In this document: positions 5,364 through 6,955 of the stretch, one piece after another
Numbering within the stretch: the stretch's first letter is position 1
Layout: each line of letters opens with the position of its first letter
Assembly: GCA_018263655.1 (NCBI GenBank)
Contig: JAANWY010000227.1
Coordinates: 1 to 6,955 of the forward strand
Length of the DNA: 6,955 nt
From: Anaerolineales bacterium
Lineage (GTDB): Bacteria; Chloroflexota; Anaerolineae; Epilineales; JAANWY01
Direction of reading: 5' to 3'
Made by a program: the position numbers and the translations under genes
Notes under the pieces: generated by a model
Database searches by the model: none
What the model was told of the DNA's origin: nothing
Seen by the model: the letters and a program-made list of their open reading frames with translations, nothing else

Positions 5364-6773
5364 ATGGGAACCGGACAGGGGAGCATGGACAATAGAAGGC
5401 GGATTTCGTTTTCCATTTTCCTGCTCAGTGTGCTCACGTTGCTGGGGGTCTCGGTCGCGGTGGCCGAGAGCACAGCCGAAGTGCACATGAGTGTTGCACC
5501 CGGCGGCGGTGCAGAGACAGCGATACAGTCGGGTACCGCCAGGGTCTACGCCGTGCTGCACTACGAGGAGATGGCCAACGCTGAACTCGAAGTCAACGTC
5601 TATGGCGCCGGCGGCGTTGTAGTGTTCGAGCAGTCCGATATCTACGGTGGATCAGGTCAAGAGGACATCGAGATTGCTGGACGCGACGTGCTGGCCGGCT
5701 ACATATCGGCCGCTCAGCGTAAGACCGAAGACTTGACGGAAGCTATTGGCTTGGCGCGGGAAGCAACAAGAAGCTACATCAAGCGCAGCCGTACCGGTAC
5801 GGCTGTCGGCGTGGTGCAGTCGTTGCAGCGCGTGTTAACGGTCCTCGAAAGCTACGAGCTGTCGTTGACGACACTGGATGAACTGGACAGCGCCCAAGCG
5901 TTGGCCTCAGACGTCGAGGATCGAGGACTCGAAATCATGAACGGTGAGGTGCCTGACGACCAGTTGGACACCGCGCTGGACGAATTGGGCCAACTAGTAA
6001 CAGAGACCACCGCTGCTGTGAACAGTGCCGTTGAGGGCATTGACACTGGCGCACAACAGCCATGGCTCGACGGAGCGTACACGACAACGCTGACGCAAAA
6101 TGGCCTGATCAAAGACGGCTTCGATTGGGAGATCAGCCCGGAAGGCACTGCTGGGCCACAGCTCTCTCCGACGGCGACACCTACAGCCGAGCCAACCAGT
6201 ACGCCGACACCGACGCAGACCCAAGAACCCACAGCGACGGGGACAGCAAGGCCGGCAACGGCGACCGCCATGGCGACAGCCTCTCCAACGCTCATGTCTC
6301 CAGTGCCGGCAACGCCAACTGTAACACCAACTCGCCAGCGGTCTGGCGGTCAGACAGCGACACCGTCGCCGTCAGCGACGGTACCCCGGCCGAGCCAGGG
6401 TACCCCGTCAACGACTGTGCCGCCGCCAACGGCAACGCCGACTTCGATTTCTGTAGAGCCGACCTCGACACCTGGTGATGGGGAGCCGGCTCAGGTTGTC
6501 TCCACGCCGGTAGAGGGCGTGGCAGACACCCCCGAGGCAGTGCCCGATACCGCTGAGGGCGGTGCAACGCCAGGGGCCCGCGCGGTGACGCCCGAGGATG
6601 TTCAACCTGGGGACTCAGGAGGCGAACGAGAAATGGCAGCGCCGGCAGAGTTTCCCAGCGCAGCCCCGCTGGCACCGCAAGAAGTGAGACAGTTGCCGGT
6701 CGTTCGCATCGCCGCCATTGTAAGTGCCCTAACACTCGGCATCGTAGCTTTGTGGCTGCGGGCCAGAGTCTAG
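5364..6773 (+). CDS. Secreted, membrane-anchored protein with the shared domain split by a helical insertion
   Basis: This is a predicted surface protein of 469 residues and unknown function. The signal peptide ends about residue 34 (VAVA|ES). The first half of the shared domain is at 52-109 (IQSGTARVYAVLHY ... VVVFEQSDIYGGSG). Residues 110-232 are predicted mostly helical (from AGYISAAQRKTEDLTEAIGL on, including VVQSLQRVLTVLESYELSL and LDTALDELGQLVTETTAAV). The domain then resumes with WLDGAYTTTLTQNG and FDWEIS (234-258). A long Thr/Pro-rich stalk (264-370), an acidic Ala/Pro-rich part, a transmembrane helix (about 446-464) and RARV follow. A second possible start is the ATG at 5385, giving a shorter signal peptide (MDNRRR...); AGGGG at 5377-5381 lies only three bases from it. 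The 5364 start has no clear ribosome site but could be coupled to the gene before. Confidence 0.82.
   Translation: MGTGQGSMDNRRRISFSIFLLSVLTLLGVSVAVAESTAEVHMSVAPGGGAETAIQSGTARVYAVLHYEEMANAELEVNVYGAGGVVVFEQSDIYGGSGQEDIEIAGRDVLAGYISAAQRKTEDLTEAIGLAREATRSYIKRSRTGTAVGVVQSLQRVLTVLESYELSLTTLDELDSAQALASDVEDRGLEIMNGEVPDDQLDTALDELGQLVTETTAAVNSAVEGIDTGAQQPWLDGAYTTTLTQNGLIKDGFDWEISPEGTAGPQLSPTATPTAEPTSTPTPTQTQEPTATGTARPATATAMATASPTLMSPVPATPTVTPTRQRSGGQTATPSPSATVPRPSQGTPSTTVPPPTATPTSISVEPTSTPGDGEPAQVVSTPVEGVADTPEAVPDTAEGGATPGARAVTPEDVQPGDSGGEREMAAPAEFPSAAPLAPQEVRQLPVVRIAAIVSALTLGIVALWLRARV
5691..6059 (+). other. Coding region of the helical insertion
   Basis: These bases encode residues 110-232 of the 469-residue protein. 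The flanks align with continuous sequence in the two neighbouring proteins: those pass directly from the GSGT/GTGT strand to FPDGxY, whereas here about 120 residues rich in Ala, Leu, Glu, Asp and Thr lie between. The pattern suggests several amphipathic helices, perhaps a helical bundle. The limits are estimated by eye from the alignment. Confidence 0.6.
5786..5805. repeat. 20-bp perfect palindrome inside the helical insertion
   Basis: CAGCCGTACCGGTACGGCTG reads the same on both strands. It encodes the stretch SRTGTA, a likely turn between two helices. A perfect 20-bp palindrome is not expected by chance in a window of this size. Confidence 0.75.
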
Positions 6774-6870
6774 ATCGGTCCGTTGCCAAGGCTTCGTAAC
6801 CTTCGCAAGGCTACCGCGTACGTGATGTGTGCATCCCAAGTTTGTGAAGCCGGTGGCCGACGCTCTCAGC

Positions 6871-6912
6871 CCGCAACAAGTTGCGGCGTCCGGACGCTCG
6901 AACTTGTTCGAG
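6871..6912. repeat. Cluster of three overlapping palindromes after the last gene
   Basis: CCGCAACAAGTTGCGG (6871-6886), GCGTCCGGACGC (6886-6897) and CTCGAACTTGTTCGAG (6897-6912) follow one another, sharing end bases. In addition AACAAGTT (6875-6882) is the reverse complement of AACTTGTT (6901-6908), so the whole can fold either as separate hairpins or as one long arm. There is no T-run, so terminator function is uncertain. The rest of 6774-6955 shows no gene. Confidence 0.55.
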
Positions 6913-6955
6913 ATGGTGACTCATACGCGCGGCTAGTTGAACGCGTGCGTTCTAT

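Noticed and set aside
5852..6295. 147-codon - strand frame rich in Val, Ala, Gly and Ser
   Set aside because: It is the antisense reading of the Thr/Pro-rich stalk codons and adjoining helical region. No signal for translation.
6170..6480. Repeated ACG/CCG-rich DNA as a separate tandem repeat element
   Set aside because: It is explained by the Thr/Pro codons of the stalk; no longer unit repeats exactly.

Overview
The window looks like a piece of a Chloroflexota chromosome (Caldilineae or Anaerolineae type). This is inferred from about 60% GC, the extreme density of the hexamer GCCGGC, and secreted proteins that end in Thr/Pro-rich stalks, one transmembrane helix and a few basic residues. No rRNA, tRNA, CRISPR array or transposase was found. 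All credible genes are on the + strand.

Region by region. 1-366 is a tandemly duplicated leader. Each copy has a hairpin with the same outer arms but a different inner stem, followed by a start codon. The first copy leads only into the first nine codons of an amidohydrolase and then breaks off. The second leads into an intact YtcJ-type metal-dependent amidohydrolase (367-2040), which carries what looks like an in-frame palindromic insertion at about 1460-1507. A perfect hairpin follows the stop codon directly. 2041-2621 has no intact gene but holds a 30-residue remnant of a nucleotidyltransferase, cut before its catalytic DxD motif, and one further hairpin.

2622-6773 holds three secreted, membrane-anchored proteins of unknown function (515, 220 and 469 residues). 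They share an undescribed beta-rich domain of about 100 residues, marked by SGT...VYxVxxY near its start and DGxYxT...W near its end. The first adds a BACON-like Ig domain and a DNRLRE/CBM96-like module. The second is the minimal form. The third has about 120 helical residues inserted in the middle of the shared domain. The second and third are 16 bases apart and probably form an operon.

The 515-base gap before that pair contains a Y-shaped fold, a clear intrinsic terminator, and a second, larger Y-shaped fold about 125 bases before the next gene. These could be a small RNA or mRNA tail and a 5' UTR element, or mobile palindromes. The last 180 bases hold no gene, only a cluster of overlapping palindromes.

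The best candidate for something undescribed is the three-protein cell-surface set with its shared, once-interrupted domain, together with the structured intergenic elements between its members. Identification of the organism and all functions are inferred from sequence reading alone.
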